From Blastococcus sp. TF02A-30 (GTDB lineage Bacteria; Actinomycetota; Actinomycetes; Mycobacteriales; Geodermatophilaceae), in contig NZ_QOHJ01000002.1 of NCBI RefSeq assembly GCF_003319185.1, positions 434,001 to 498,000 of the forward strand: a stretch of DNA of 64,000 bases, written 5' to 3'. The notes beneath the pieces are model-generated. The model searched no databases and was not told the origin of the DNA. It saw nothing but the letters and a program-made list of their open reading frames with translations. Of this stretch, positions 7,524 through 16,280 are shown piece by piece; the first letter of the stretch is position 1; each line of letters begins with the position of its first letter. A program made the translations under genes and the position numbers.

Positions 7524-7566
7524 TTCTACCGCGGCTGTCACCAAGCCGCCCAATTCGGCGCCTTCT
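7524..7566 (+). promoter_or_regulatory. Bipartite conserved element, right copy
   Basis: TTCT-N8-TGTCACCAA-N13-GCGCCTTCT, identical in block sequence and spacing to the inverted copy at 3712-3754. It lies 52 nt before the ATG of the small gene at 7619. Its right edge overlaps a 10-bp palindrome (CTTCTAGAAG, 7562-7571). Between the two copies lies the whole sulfur cluster. Confidence 0.5.
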
Positions 7567-7618
7567 AGAAGTGACCCGTCGCCTGCCGAGGCGGCGGGCG
7601 CAGCTCTCCGGAGGAGCC

Positions 7619-7924
7619 ATGAGCGAGCCTGCCCTTGAGCCGAACCCGGCATCCGGCGACAGCCGGGCACGGGACCGTGCCGTAATCGCCCGCATCGCGG
7701 CCGCCGAGCGGTGGGCACGGACGTCTGACCGAGCGGCGGCGACCGAGCCGGCCCGGCGCGGACTGCGGGCACGGTTCGAGCGGGAGGCCGACCCCGACGG
7801 CGTCCTCGACGCCGCGGAGCGTGCTCGCCGGGGCCATGCCCTCATGACCGCGCACATGCTGCGTCTGGCCCGGGCGTCGGCGCAGGCCCGCCGGACAGCT
7901 GCCGGACGCGGCCGGCGTCACTAG
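7619..7924 (+). CDS. Small conserved Ala/Arg-rich protein
   Basis: A 101-residue soluble, helical protein with the block [20 protein letters not shown] followed by [17 protein letters not shown] and two further helices ending in a basic tail. I recall this block from many actinobacterial hypothetical proteins, often in variable regions, but know no function. ATG 7619 follows GGAGGAGCC, a strong ribosome site; the frame is open upstream to 7571 but that start has none. Its TAG stop overlaps the integrase stop on the other strand in the tetranucleotide CTAG (7921-7924). Confidence 0.75.
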   Translation: MSEPALEPNPASGDSRARDRAVIARIAAAERWARTSDRAAATEPARRGLRARFEREADPDGVLDAAERARRGHALMTAHMLRLARASAQARRTAAGRGRRH

Positions 7925-8844
7925 AGCTGGTCGCCCAGCGCCAGTCGGCGGTGCGCACTGTGCGCGCGCTCGACGGCGGTCGAGGCGGCATAGCGGGACA
8001 GCATCTCGTCGCTGCGCCACCCGGCCAGCATCATCAGGTCCCGCTCCTGCCCGCCGCCGACGAGCCAGCGGTGGGCGAAGGTGTGCCGGAACCGGTGTGG
8101 ATGCACCCCCTCGACGCCTGCCTGCCGGCTGCGCACCTCGAGCACCTCGCGGACCCCGTCGACGGTCATGGGCCCGCGCAACCCGAGTAGCAGCTTCGGT
8201 GAGCTCGCCCGCGCATGCAGCGCGCGCACCCGCAGATAGCGGTCGATCGCCTGGCCCGTCCTGGCGCCGAACGGCACCGCGCGCGGCCGCGAGCCCTTCC
8301 CCATGACATAGGCGACCTCGCGGTCCAGGTCGACGTCCTCGAGGGTCAGCCCGCACAGTTCGGACACCCGGACGCCGGTGTCCAGCAGCAACCGCAGGAT
8401 CACCTCGTCACGTCGGCCGAAGAAGATTGGGCGAGCGAACGTCCCGGGACGACCCCGGCCGACGGCGCAGGTCTTGAGCAGGGCCGTGATGTCAGCGTCG
8501 GTGAGGATCGGCACGGGCTTGTCCGGGGCGGTGGCGATCTCGATGCCCTCGGTGGGCGCCTTGTCCACCTCTCCCTCGACGACGAGCCACCGGCAGAAGC
8601 GGCGCATGCCCCGCAGCCGGGTGGCCACGGTGCTGGGCTGACAGGTCTCGGCGAGCTCGGCCAGCCAGGCGCTGATCGCGTGCCGCGTCAGCTCGTCGAG
8701 GGTCTCCGGCCGGTCGTGCGCGGCCAGCCAACGGCTGAAGTAGTTGACGCTCTGGCTGTACAGCTCGATCGTCCGCGGTGCCTTACTGGCCGCGCGCAGG
8801 TGTCGACGAAAGGACGCAAGAAGGTCTTCCAGCCGCACCGCCAT
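7921..8844 (-). CDS. Tyrosine recombinase / integrase (XerC/XerD type)
   Basis: A 307-residue recombinase. It has an N-terminal SAM-like DNA-binding domain (residues about 1-95, [17 protein letters not shown]) and a C-terminal catalytic domain. The catalytic set is complete: R159 ([12 protein letters not shown]), K183 ([10 protein letters not shown]), H250 and R253 (HRFRH), W276 in the His/Trp position (GWRSDE) and nucleophile Y285 (RYAAS). Size matches Xer/simple integrases rather than large ICE integrases. No tRNA or obvious direct att repeats were seen beside it. It converges on the small gene at 7619 and marks the right edge of the accessory region. Confidence 0.93.
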   Translation of the reverse strand: MAVRLEDLLASFRRHLRAASKAPRTIELYSQSVNYFSRWLAAHDRPETLDELTRHAISAWLAELAETCQPSTVATRLRGMRRFCRWLVVEGEVDKAPTEGIEIATAPDKPVPILTDADITALLKTCAVGRGRPGTFARPIFFGRRDEVILRLLLDTGVRVSELCGLTLEDVDLDREVAYVMGKGSRPRAVPFGARTGQAIDRYLRVRALHARASSPKLLLGLRGPMTVDGVREVLEVRSRQAGVEGVHPHRFRHTFAHRWLVGGGQERDLMMLAGWRSDEMLSRYAASTAVERAHSAHRRLALGDQL

Positions 8845-8893
8845 GCCGGGAGGTTATCGGGCGAACGAGCGGTGCGCTACGTGCCCTGACGCG

Positions 8894-9967
8894 TCAGTCG
8901 CCGGTATCTTCGCTGGTAGGACGCTTGGCACGGCTCGGTTGCACCCGCATCGGCTCGCCCGGCATCTTCGGGTAGTCCGGCGGATAGGGCAGGTCGCCGA
9001 GGCCGTCGTCCGCCGCCTGGCGCTCGGCCAGCTCGAGCAGCGGCTCGATGCCGAAGGCGTGGTCGGCCAGGCCGGCGTGCTTGTCGCCGACGGCCGCGAA
9101 CCGGGCCGGCATGGTGAGGACGTCGAAGTCGAACGGCGAGACGTCGGGCAGCTCGTCCCAGTCGACCGGCGCGGAGACCGGCGCGTGCGGCTTGGGCCGG
9201 ATGGAGTAGGCCGAGGCGATCGTGCGGTCCCGGGCCATCTGGTTGTAGTCGATGAAGATCTTCTCGCCGCGCTCCTCCTTCCACCACGACATCGTCACGC
9301 GGTCGGGGAGGCGTCGTTCGAGCTCACGGCCGAAGGCGATCACCGCCCGGCGGACGTCGGTGAAGGTCCAGCGGGGCTGGATGGGGACGTAGATGTGCAC
9401 CCCGCGGCCGCCGGAGGTCTTCGGCCAGCCCTCCATGCCGAACTCGTGCAGCAGCTCCCGCACGTGCGGGGCCACCCACACCGCGTCGGCGAAGTCGGTG
9501 CCGGGCTGCGGGTCGAGGTCGATGCGGATCTGGTTGGGCTGCTCGACGTCGGCCTTGTCCACCGGCCACGGGTGGAAGGTCAGCGTGCCCAGGTTGGCGC
9601 ACCACGCGACGACCGCCACCGAGTCGGGCGCGATCTCGTCCGCGGTCCGCCCGCTGGGGAAGGTGATGTGCGCCGTCGGCACCCAGTCGGGGGCGTTCTT
9701 GGGCACCCGCTTCTGGTAGAACGCGTCGCCGGTGTTGTCCACGCGGGTGGAGATCCGCGCCCCCTCGAACACCCCGCCGGGCCAGCGCTCCAGCGTCGTC
9801 GGCCGGTCCTTCAGGGCGAACAGGATCCCCTCACCGACGGCCACGAAGTACTCGACGACGTCGATCTTGCGGATGCCCTTCTCGGCGAAGTACGGCTTCT
9901 CCGGGTTGGAGACGCGCACCTCGTGGCCGTCGATCTGCAGGACGACGGCGTCCTTGCTGCTCGGCAT
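8894..9967 (-). CDS. PrimPolC-like DNA repair polymerase (LigD polymerase-domain family)
   Basis: A 357-residue stand-alone protein of the archaeo-eukaryotic primase superfamily, as in the polymerase domain of LigD. Visible motifs are the metal-binding RIDLDPQPGTDF, the template/nucleotide segment TSGGRGVHIYVPI, and IDYNQMARDRTIAS. Length and nearness to a LigC gene match M. tuberculosis Rv3730c / M. smegmatis Prim-PolC, which fills short gaps with ribonucleotides together with LigC in excision repair. It is third in a minus-strand trio after ligC and an S33 hydrolase. The ATG at 9967 begins MPSSKDAVVLQIDG; the longer open frame upstream is a shadow of the hydrolase gene. Confidence 0.9.
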   Translation of the reverse strand: MPSSKDAVVLQIDGHEVRVSNPEKPYFAEKGIRKIDVVEYFVAVGEGILFALKDRPTTLERWPGGVFEGARISTRVDNTGDAFYQKRVPKNAPDWVPTAHITFPSGRTADEIAPDSVAVVAWCANLGTLTFHPWPVDKADVEQPNQIRIDLDPQPGTDFADAVWVAPHVRELLHEFGMEGWPKTSGGRGVHIYVPIQPRWTFTDVRRAVIAFGRELERRLPDRVTMSWWKEERGEKIFIDYNQMARDRTIASAYSIRPKPHAPVSAPVDWDELPDVSPFDFDVLTMPARFAAVGDKHAGLADHAFGIEPLLELAERQAADDGLGDLPYPPDYPKMPGEPMRVQPSRAKRPTSEDTGD

Positions 9968-10008
9968 CGCTGTCGCGCTCCGATCGGTCGGGTCAGGACC
10001 GCCGAGTC

Positions 10009-11589
10009 TCACGCAGGGCAGGTCAGCCCGTCCACCGGTGCCACCAGATCGATGAGGTAGGCGTTGACCGTGTCGGTCACGCAGGGGGTCTTCGGGTAGG
10101 AGGTGTGGCCCTGCCCCTGCCAGGTGAGCAGCACGCCGGCGGTGAGGTCCTCGGCCAGGTCGACGGCGCCGGGCAGCGGGGTGACCGGGTCGCCCTCGCT
10201 GCCGACGACCAGGATCGGCGCGCTGCCCTCGGCGTCGCGCTCCGGCAACGGGGTGCGCTCGGCCTCCCACGGCGTGCAGTTGTAGAGGGCCAGCGCCGCA
10301 CTGGCCCCGAACAGCGGGTAGGTGGCGTTCCACTGCTTGGTCAGCTCGCGCACCTCCGCCGCCTCGAAGGTCTGCTCGGTGTCCGCGCAGCTGATGGCCA
10401 GGTTGGCGTCCATCAGGTTCGAGTAGCCGCCGTCGGCGAGGCGGCCGGAGTAGCTATCGGCCAGCGTGAACAGGCCGGCGGAGTCGCCGTCGCGCGCCCG
10501 CGCCAGCGACTGGGCCAGCTGCGGCCACGCGCGGCTGTCGTACATCGCGGCGGTGATCGCCATGTGCACCACGCCCGGGGTGGCCTGCCGGGCCTCGCCC
10601 TCCTCCGAGCTGGGGATCGGCGTCTGCCCGGCCTGGTTCAGCAGGTCCTCGACGAACTGCCGCGGGTTGTCACCCACCGGGCAGCCGGCGATGAGCGCCG
10701 TGCAGTTCGCCGCGAAGGCGTCGAAGCCCCGCTCCAGGGCGGCGGCACCCGCCTCGGCGGCCTCGCGCGGGTCGGTGTCGGGGTCGACGGCGGCGTCCAG
10801 GACGAGCGCGCGGACCTTCTCGGGGAACAGCTCGGCGTACGTCGAACCCAGCGTGGTGCCGTAGGAGTAGCCGAGGTAGGTCAGCTGCTCGTCGCCGAGC
10901 GACTCGCGCAGCAGGTCCATGTCCCGTGCGGTGTCGACGGTGTTGAAGACACCGAGGGCGGCGGGGGAGCCGTACTCGTCGGCGCACTCCTGCGCGATGT
11001 CCTGGGTCAGGGCGAACGAGTCGTCGATCTGCTCGTCGCTGGTGGGCCGGGGCTCCGCGGCGACGACGCGGTCCTTCAGCTCGTCGGGGATGCACTCGAC
11101 CCGCTGCGAGGAGCCGACCCCGCGGGGGTCGAAGCCGACGAGGTCGAAGCGGGACAGGACCGAGTCGGGCAGGGTCAGCGCCATGCCGATGGCGGCGTCG
11201 GCGCCCGAGGCGCCGGGACCACCAGGGTTGACCAGCAGCGAGCCGATCCGGTCGGCCTGGGCGGCGGAGACGGCGCGCACCAGGAACAGCGGCAGGCGGT
11301 CACCGGTGGGGTCGTCGTAGCTGATCGGCACCGTCGTCCGGCCGCACTCGAAGCGCAGGTCGCGCTCGCTGCCGGGACGGCCCTCGATCAGCCGCGAGAT
11401 GTCGGCGTCGCAGTCGGTCCACTCGACCGGCTCCGCCTCGGCCTCGGCCGGAGGGGCCGAGGCGGTGGCGGCGGCCTCCTCGTCGGAGCCGTCCCCGAAC
11501 GACGTGCAGCCGCTCAGGACGAGGGCCAGCACGCTGAGGAGGGCCGCGAGGGTCGCGGGCACGGCCCGCCGGCCGGAGTGCAGACGCAT
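10009..11589 (-). CDS. Secreted lipoprotein alpha/beta hydrolase, tripeptidyl-aminopeptidase-like (S33)
   Basis: A 526-residue exported enzyme. A signal peptide of about 26 residues ends in the lipobox LSGC, so it is probably a membrane-anchored lipoprotein, followed by a Ser/Ala/Glu-rich linker. The hydrolase fold shows the oxyanion segment NPGGPGASG, DPRGVGSS, nucleophile elbow GYSYGT, and a C-terminal TAP-like domain with the acid region VGSEGDPVTP and catalytic His in GQGHTSY. Related Streptomyces and mycobacterial enzymes release tripeptides or act on esters; the substrate here is unknown. It sits between ligC and the PrimPolC-like gene in the same orientation. A GTG two codons upstream (11595) is an alternative start. 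Confidence 0.88.
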   Translation of the reverse strand: MRLHSGRRAVPATLAALLSVLALVLSGCTSFGDGSDEEAAATASAPPAEAEAEPVEWTDCDADISRLIEGRPGSERDLRFECGRTTVPISYDDPTGDRLPLFLVRAVSAAQADRIGSLLVNPGGPGASGADAAIGMALTLPDSVLSRFDLVGFDPRGVGSSQRVECIPDELKDRVVAAEPRPTSDEQIDDSFALTQDIAQECADEYGSPAALGVFNTVDTARDMDLLRESLGDEQLTYLGYSYGTTLGSTYAELFPEKVRALVLDAAVDPDTDPREAAEAGAAALERGFDAFAANCTALIAGCPVGDNPRQFVEDLLNQAGQTPIPSSEEGEARQATPGVVHMAITAAMYDSRAWPQLAQSLARARDGDSAGLFTLADSYSGRLADGGYSNLMDANLAISCADTEQTFEAAEVRELTKQWNATYPLFGASAALALYNCTPWEAERTPLPERDAEGSAPILVVGSEGDPVTPLPGAVDLAEDLTAGVLLTWQGQGHTSYPKTPCVTDTVNAYLIDLVAPVDGLTCPA

Positions 11590-11650
11590 GATCACGAGAC
11601 TAGGAGCCCGACGCCACCCGTGCAGGCGCGCGGTGCGCCCGATCGGGTCC

Positions 11651-12724
11651 CTACGGCGTCTCCAGGACCTCGTTCAGGTCGTACCGGACCGGCACGTCGA
11701 GCTGGTCGTACGTGCAGTCGCGGGGGTCCTTGTCGGGCCGCCACCGGAGGAACTGGCCGGTGTGACGAAGTCGACGGCCCTCCAGCTGGTCGTACTTGAT
11801 CTCCACGACCAGTTCGGGACGCAGCGGCACCCAGGAGAGGTCCTTCTTCGCGTTCCACCGGCTGACCGCGCCCGGCATGCGGTTCTCGCCGTTCTCCTGC
11901 ACCTGGGCGTTGGCCCAGTCCTGCCACGGGTGCCCGTCCAGCGCCTCCGCGCGGTACGGCGCCAGCTCCTCGACCAGCTCGGCCCGGCGGGCCATCGGGA
12001 AGGACGCGGCGACGCCGATGTGCTGGAGCTGCCCCTGGTCGTAGAGGCCCAGCAGCAGCGACCCGACGATCGGCCCGCTCTTGTGCCAGCGGAAACCGGC
12101 GACCACGCAGTCCGCCGTCCGCACGTGCTTGACCTTGGTCATCAGCCGCTGGTCGGGGCCGTAGGGGAGGGCCGGGTCCTTGGCGACGACGCCGTCCAGC
12201 CCGGCGCCCTCGAAGGTGTCGAACCAGCGCTGCGCCGTCGCCGGATCGCGGGTGATCCCGGTGAGGTACACCGGCGGGCGGATGCCGGTCAGCTCCCGCT
12301 CCAGGCGGGACCGGCGGTCGGCGAACGGCGTCTCGAGCAGCGACTCGTCGCCGATGGCCAGCAGGTCGAACGCGACGAACGACGCCGGCGTCTGCTCGGC
12401 CAGCAACCGCACCCGTGACTCGGCCGGGTGGATGCGCTGCAGCAGCGCCTCGAAGTGCAGCCGGTCGCCGGCAGGGACGACGATCTCGCCGTCGACCACG
12501 CACCGCTCGGGCAGCTGCGCCTTGACCGCCTCGACGACCTCGGGGAAGTACCGGGTGAGCGGGCGCTCGTTGCGGCTGCCCAGCTCGACCTCGTCGCCGT
12601 CGCGGAAGACGACGCAGCGGAAGCCGTCCCACTTCGGCTCGTAGAACAGGCCCTCGGCGGTGGGCAGCTTCGTCGCGGCCTTGGCCAGCATGGGCTTGAC
12701 CGGCGGGGAAACGGGCAGGTCCAT
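11651..12724 (-). CDS. ligC: ATP-dependent DNA ligase LigC
   Basis: A 357-residue ATP-dependent ligase. Adenylation motif I is EPKWDGFR with nucleophile K31; motif III FVAFDLLAIGD, motif IV GLDGVVAKDP and motif V LMTKVKHVR follow, then a C-terminal OB-fold (VVEIKYDQ). Length equals mycobacterial LigC (about 358 residues), and no nuclease or polymerase domain is fused, so it is not LigD. LigC works with PrimPolC in repair of short gaps; the matching polymerase is two genes downstream. The start ATG 12724 is divergent from the gene at 12766 with a 41-nt gap. Confidence 0.93.
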   Translation of the reverse strand: MDLPVSPPVKPMLAKAATKLPTAEGLFYEPKWDGFRCVVFRDGDEVELGSRNERPLTRYFPEVVEAVKAQLPERCVVDGEIVVPAGDRLHFEALLQRIHPAESRVRLLAEQTPASFVAFDLLAIGDESLLETPFADRRSRLERELTGIRPPVYLTGITRDPATAQRWFDTFEGAGLDGVVAKDPALPYGPDQRLMTKVKHVRTADCVVAGFRWHKSGPIVGSLLLGLYDQGQLQHIGVAASFPMARRAELVEELAPYRAEALDGHPWQDWANAQVQENGENRMPGAVSRWNAKKDLSWVPLRPELVVEIKYDQLEGRRLRHTGQFLRWRPDKDPRDCTYDQLDVPVRYDLNEVLETP

Positions 12725-12765
12725 GCGGGGCAGTCAACCAGCACGGACCGTGGCAGGGTGCCGGT

Positions 12766-13326
12766 ATGGCCACGATCCACCGCACGACGCTGGCGCCCAC
12801 CAAGCTCGAGCTGCTCACCGGCTGGCTGCCGTCGCAGCCCTGGTACCGGGAGGGGACGACGGCGCCGCGGCTGTCCCGGGCCGGTGGCTTCCGGCTCGAC
12901 GACCCGGCCGGCGAGGTGGGGATCGAGCTGATGGTGGTCACCGACGCGGCGGGGGACGGCACCGCCTACTTCGTCCCCATGACCTACCGCGGCGCGCCGC
13001 TGGAGGAGGCGGCGGCGGGCCTCATCGGCACCTCCGAGCACGGCGTGCTGGGCACCCGGTGGATCTACGACACGGAGCACGATCCGGTGGCGATGGCGCA
13101 GCTGCTCGCGTTCGTCACCGGGACCGTGCCGGCCCAGCACCAGAGCGAGAGCGACACCCCCGACCCGTCGGTGGGCCGGTCGTGGGACGGCGGCGAGGGC
13201 GGCGTGGTGGAGCTGGTCCGCGTCCCCGAGCCGGGCGTGCCGGCCACCGGGCGCGGGTCGGTCGAGGTGGACTGGACGCGCCCCGGCGGCGGCACCGCCC
13301 GCGGCGTCGTCGCCGTCGTCCGGTAG
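12766..13326 (+). CDS. Maltokinase N-terminal cap-like domain protein
   Basis: A 186-residue soluble protein. It begins MATIHRTTLAPTKLELLTGWLPSQPW and continues with a RLDDPAGEVGIELMVV strand pattern, which I recognise as the N-terminal cap fold of maltokinase (Mak/Pep2), here without the kinase domain. Such orphan cap proteins are widespread in actinobacteria and of unknown role. CAGGGT lies 6 nt before the ATG, a possible leaderless -10. It stands near, but not in, the trehalose pathway cluster, to which maltokinase belongs functionally. Confidence 0.75.
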   Translation: MATIHRTTLAPTKLELLTGWLPSQPWYREGTTAPRLSRAGGFRLDDPAGEVGIELMVVTDAAGDGTAYFVPMTYRGAPLEEAAAGLIGTSEHGVLGTRWIYDTEHDPVAMAQLLAFVTGTVPAQHQSESDTPDPSVGRSWDGGEGGVVELVRVPEPGVPATGRGSVEVDWTRPGGGTARGVVAVVR

Positions 13327-13399
13327 CCGGGGCCCTCGACGGGGACCGGCCGGTTCTCCTAGCGTCGTCCGCGCGGGGGAGGACCGGAGGCGCGCGGCC

Positions 13400-13741
13400 A
13401 TGCCCATGTACCTGACGAGGTTCAGCTACACCCCGGAGACCTGGGCGATGATGATCGCCGAGCCCGAGGACCGCCGCCGTGCGGCGACCGCCTACATCGA
13501 GTCCGTCGGCGGCAGGCTGCACGGGTTCTGGTACGCCTTCGGCGCCCAGGACGGCTTCACCCTGTGGGAGGCGCCGGACAACGTCGCGATGGCGTCGGTG
13601 GCCCTGGCGATCACCGGGGGCGGTGCGCTGAGCTCCTTCGAGACGACGGTGCTGCTCACCGTGGAGGAGACCCTCGAGGCCCTCGGCCGCGCGTCGCGGG
13701 TCGGCTACCGAGCGCCGGGCGCGCCGCCGCCGACGGAGTAG
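13400..13741 (+). CDS. GYD-domain protein
   Basis: A 113-residue alpha/beta-barrel-dimer style protein. The family hallmark is the segment GGRLHGFWYAFGAQDGF with the downstream TLWEAPD, matching the small GYD family (pattern G-YD-near F-D). Function is unknown. The C-terminal 37 bp overlap the end of the convergent RibD-like gene. A TAGCGT box lies about 37 nt upstream and GGGGGAGG about 28 nt upstream, so a normal leadered transcript is likely. Confidence 0.8.
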   Translation: MPMYLTRFSYTPETWAMMIAEPEDRRRAATAYIESVGGRLHGFWYAFGAQDGFTLWEAPDNVAMASVALAITGGGALSSFETTVLLTVEETLEALGRASRVGYRAPGAPPPTE

Positions 13742-14463
13742 CGGGTGAAGAGGACGCCGTCCTCCTCCAGCAGCTGCACCAGCTCCAGCGCGGCCGGCGA
13801 CGGCAGCGCCGCGTCGAGCAACCGCAGCGGTGCGCCGACCAGCGCCGGGGCGATCGTCAGGTCCAGCTCGTCGACCACCCCGGCGGTCAGCGCGGCCCGG
13901 AGCAGCTGGGCGCCGCCCTCGCAGGTCACCTGCGCCAGCCCCCGGCCGGCCAGCGCGTCCACGGCCGCGGGCAGGTCGACGTCGTCGTCCCCGCAGACGA
14001 GCACCTCGGCACCGGCGTCGGCCAGCGCCCGCCGCCGGTCGGCGTCGGCGGCCGCGCAGGTGACCACGATCGTCGGCACCTCCGCGCCGGTGACCAGATC
14101 CGACGACGGGTCGAGCGAGGCCCGCCGCGACACCACCGCGATCGGCAGCGGCGGCCGGTCGAGCGCCGCCCGCAGCCGGCCGACGGGGGAGCCCGCCCGC
14201 ACCGGGCGGTAGCCCTCGGTGGCGGCCGTGCCGTGCCCGACCAGGACGACGTCGGCAAGCGCGCGCAGCACCCGGAACACCCGCCGGTCGCCCGGCGAGC
14301 CCAGCCCGGCGCTCTTCCCGTCGACGGCGATCGACCCGTCGAGGGACGCCACGAAGTTGACCCGCAGCGCCCGGCCCCCGGGCAGCCGGTAGGCCTCGAC
14401 CAGCCCGTCGTCGTCCAGCGTCGCGTCGTCGGACCCGCCGGCCCCCGGCAGCAGCCGGCGCAT
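13705..14463 (-). CDS. RibD C-terminal-like NADPH reductase (pyrimidine/dihydrofolate reductase family)
   Basis: A 252-residue reductase of the RibD_C/DHFR superfamily. It shows LRVNFVASLDGSIAVDG (family start), GDRRVFRVLRALADVVLVGHGTA, and a terminal CEGGAQLLRAAL nucleotide loop followed by LDLTIAPALVG. It resembles M. tuberculosis Rv2671, which reduces a riboflavin intermediate and can act on dihydrofolate. ATG 14463 overlaps the treZ stop by one base (TGATG), so it is translationally coupled to treZ although no metabolic link to trehalose is evident. Its end overlaps the convergent GYD gene. Confidence 0.87.
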   Translation of the reverse strand: MRRLLPGAGGSDDATLDDDGLVEAYRLPGGRALRVNFVASLDGSIAVDGKSAGLGSPGDRRVFRVLRALADVVLVGHGTAATEGYRPVRAGSPVGRLRAALDRPPLPIAVVSRRASLDPSSDLVTGAEVPTIVVTCAAADADRRRALADAGAEVLVCGDDDVDLPAAVDALAGRGLAQVTCEGGAQLLRAALTAGVVDELDLTIAPALVGAPLRLLDAALPSPAALELVQLLEEDGVLFTRYSVGGGAPGAR

Positions 14464-16217
14464 CAGGCGGTGGTCAGCACGGCCGCGCTCTCGGCCGGCA
14501 GGGTCACCGTCTCGCCGTCCAGCGTCGGGAGCTCCGCCGTCGCGAACAGCACCTCGCCGGCCGGCCGGTCCAGGTCGATCTCCCGCGGCTGGTCCGCCAG
14601 GTTCACCACGACGCGCAGGCTGCCGCGGTGGACGACCAGCCAGCGGTCGGCGTCGTCCCAGTCGACCTGCACGGCGGTCAGGTCGGCGTCGACCAGGTCG
14701 GGGTGCGCCCGCCGCAGCGCGAGCAGGGACCGGTGCACGGCCAGCAGCCGGTCGTGCGGCTCCTGCGACAGCTCCGACCAGTCGAGCTTGGACCGGGTGA
14801 AGGTCTCCGGGTCCTGCGGGTCGGGGACGACGTCGGCGTCCCACCCGTGCTCGGCGAACTCGCCGATGCGGCCCTCGGCGGTGGCCTTGCCCAGCTCCGG
14901 CTCGGGGTGGCTGGTGAAGAACTGCCACGGCGTGCTCGCGCCCCACTCCTCGCCCATGAACAGCATCGGGGTGAACGGGCTGGTCAGGACCAGGGTGGCC
15001 CCGACGGCGAGCAGGCCGGGGGAGAGGGAGGCCGAGATCCGGTCGCCGACGGCGCGGTTGCCGATCTGGTCGTGGTCCTGCAGGTAGCCGAGGAACTTCC
15101 AGCCGGGCAGCGTGGCGGTGTCCACCGGGCGGCCGTGGTGCCGGCGCCGGAAGCTCGACCAGGCGCCGTCGTGGAAGAAGGCACCGGTCAGCACCTTCGC
15201 CAGCCCGCCCAGGCCCGCCTCCGCGAAGTCGGCGTAGTAGCCCTGCCCCTCGCCGGTCAGCACCGAGTGCAGCGAGTGGTGGAAGTCGTCGCTCCACTGG
15301 GCGGTGAGACCCAGCCCGCCGGCCACCCGCGGGGTGACCATGCGCGGGTCGTTCAGGTCGCTCTCGGCGATCAGCGTCAGCGGCCGGCCGACCGCGACCG
15401 ACAGCTTGTCGACCTCCTGGGCCATCTCCTCGAGCACGTGGGTGGCCCGCTCGTCGACCAGCGCGTGCACGGCGTCCAGCCGCAGCCCGTCGACGTGCAT
15501 GTCGCGCAGCCACATGAGCGCGTTGTCGATGATGTAGCGGCGCACCTCGTCGGAGTCGGGGCCGCTGAGGTTGATCGAGCTGCCCCAGGTGTTGGCGCCG
15601 CCCTCGGCGAAGATCGGGAAGAACTCGGGCAGGTAGTTCCCCGACGGGCCGAGGTGGTTGTAGACGACGTCCTGGATCACGCCGAGGCCCTGCTGGTGGC
15701 AGGCGTCGACGAACCGCTGGTAGGCCGCCGGGCCGCCGTACTGCTCCTGCACCGCGTACCAGAGGACGCCGTCGTAGCCCCAGTTGTGCGTGCCGTTGAA
15801 GGCGTTGACCGGCAGCAGCTCGACGAAGTCGACGCCCAGCCGGACCAGGTGGCCGAGCCGGCCGATGGCCGCGTCGAAGGTGCCCTCGGGGGTGAACGTG
15901 CCGACGTGCATCTCGTAGACGACCCCGCCGGCGAGCGGGCGGCCGGTCCAGGCGCCGTCGCCCCACTCGTAGGAGTCGGGCTCGTACCGGCGGGACAGCC
16001 CGTGCACGCCCTCGGGCTGGCGGCGGCTGCGCGGGTCCGGCCGCGGCGTCCCGTTGTCGTCCAGCAGGTAGCCGTAGTCGGACTCGGGTGCGGCCTCGAC
16101 CTCGGCCCGCCACCAGCCGCCGTCGTCGCGGCGCATGTCGTGCACGGCGCCGTCGACCTGCAGCCGCACCCGCTCGGGCAGGGGCGCCCAGACGGCGAAC
16201 TGGACGGGAGCGGGCAT
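14463..16217 (-). CDS. treZ: Malto-oligosyltrehalose trehalohydrolase
   Basis: A 584-residue GH13 enzyme that releases trehalose from maltooligosyl trehalose. An N-terminal CBM48-like domain (residues about 1-95, [17 protein letters not shown]) precedes the barrel. Catalytic residues visible are nucleophile D248 ([10 protein letters not shown]), acid E285 ([10 protein letters not shown]) and the third Asp in the [10 protein letters not shown] segment; [12 protein letters not shown] is the region I equivalent. Length is normal. It is the last pathway enzyme of the minus-strand treX-treY-(MDR)-treZ cluster and is coupled to the RibD-like gene downstream. Confidence 0.96.
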   Translation of the reverse strand: MPAPVQFAVWAPLPERVRLQVDGAVHDMRRDDGGWWRAEVEAAPESDYGYLLDDNGTPRPDPRSRRQPEGVHGLSRRYEPDSYEWGDGAWTGRPLAGGVVYEMHVGTFTPEGTFDAAIGRLGHLVRLGVDFVELLPVNAFNGTHNWGYDGVLWYAVQEQYGGPAAYQRFVDACHQQGLGVIQDVVYNHLGPSGNYLPEFFPIFAEGGANTWGSSINLSGPDSDEVRRYIIDNALMWLRDMHVDGLRLDAVHALVDERATHVLEEMAQEVDKLSVAVGRPLTLIAESDLNDPRMVTPRVAGGLGLTAQWSDDFHHSLHSVLTGEGQGYYADFAEAGLGGLAKVLTGAFFHDGAWSSFRRRHHGRPVDTATLPGWKFLGYLQDHDQIGNRAVGDRISASLSPGLLAVGATLVLTSPFTPMLFMGEEWGASTPWQFFTSHPEPELGKATAEGRIGEFAEHGWDADVVPDPQDPETFTRSKLDWSELSQEPHDRLLAVHRSLLALRRAHPDLVDADLTAVQVDWDDADRWLVVHRGSLRVVVNLADQPREIDLDRPAGEVLFATAELPTLDGETVTLPAESAAVLTTA

Positions 16218-16280
16218 GCGTGAGCCTCCAGGCGCGAGGGGGACGGCGGATCGCGCCGATCATGCCCCTGCGCGGGCGGC

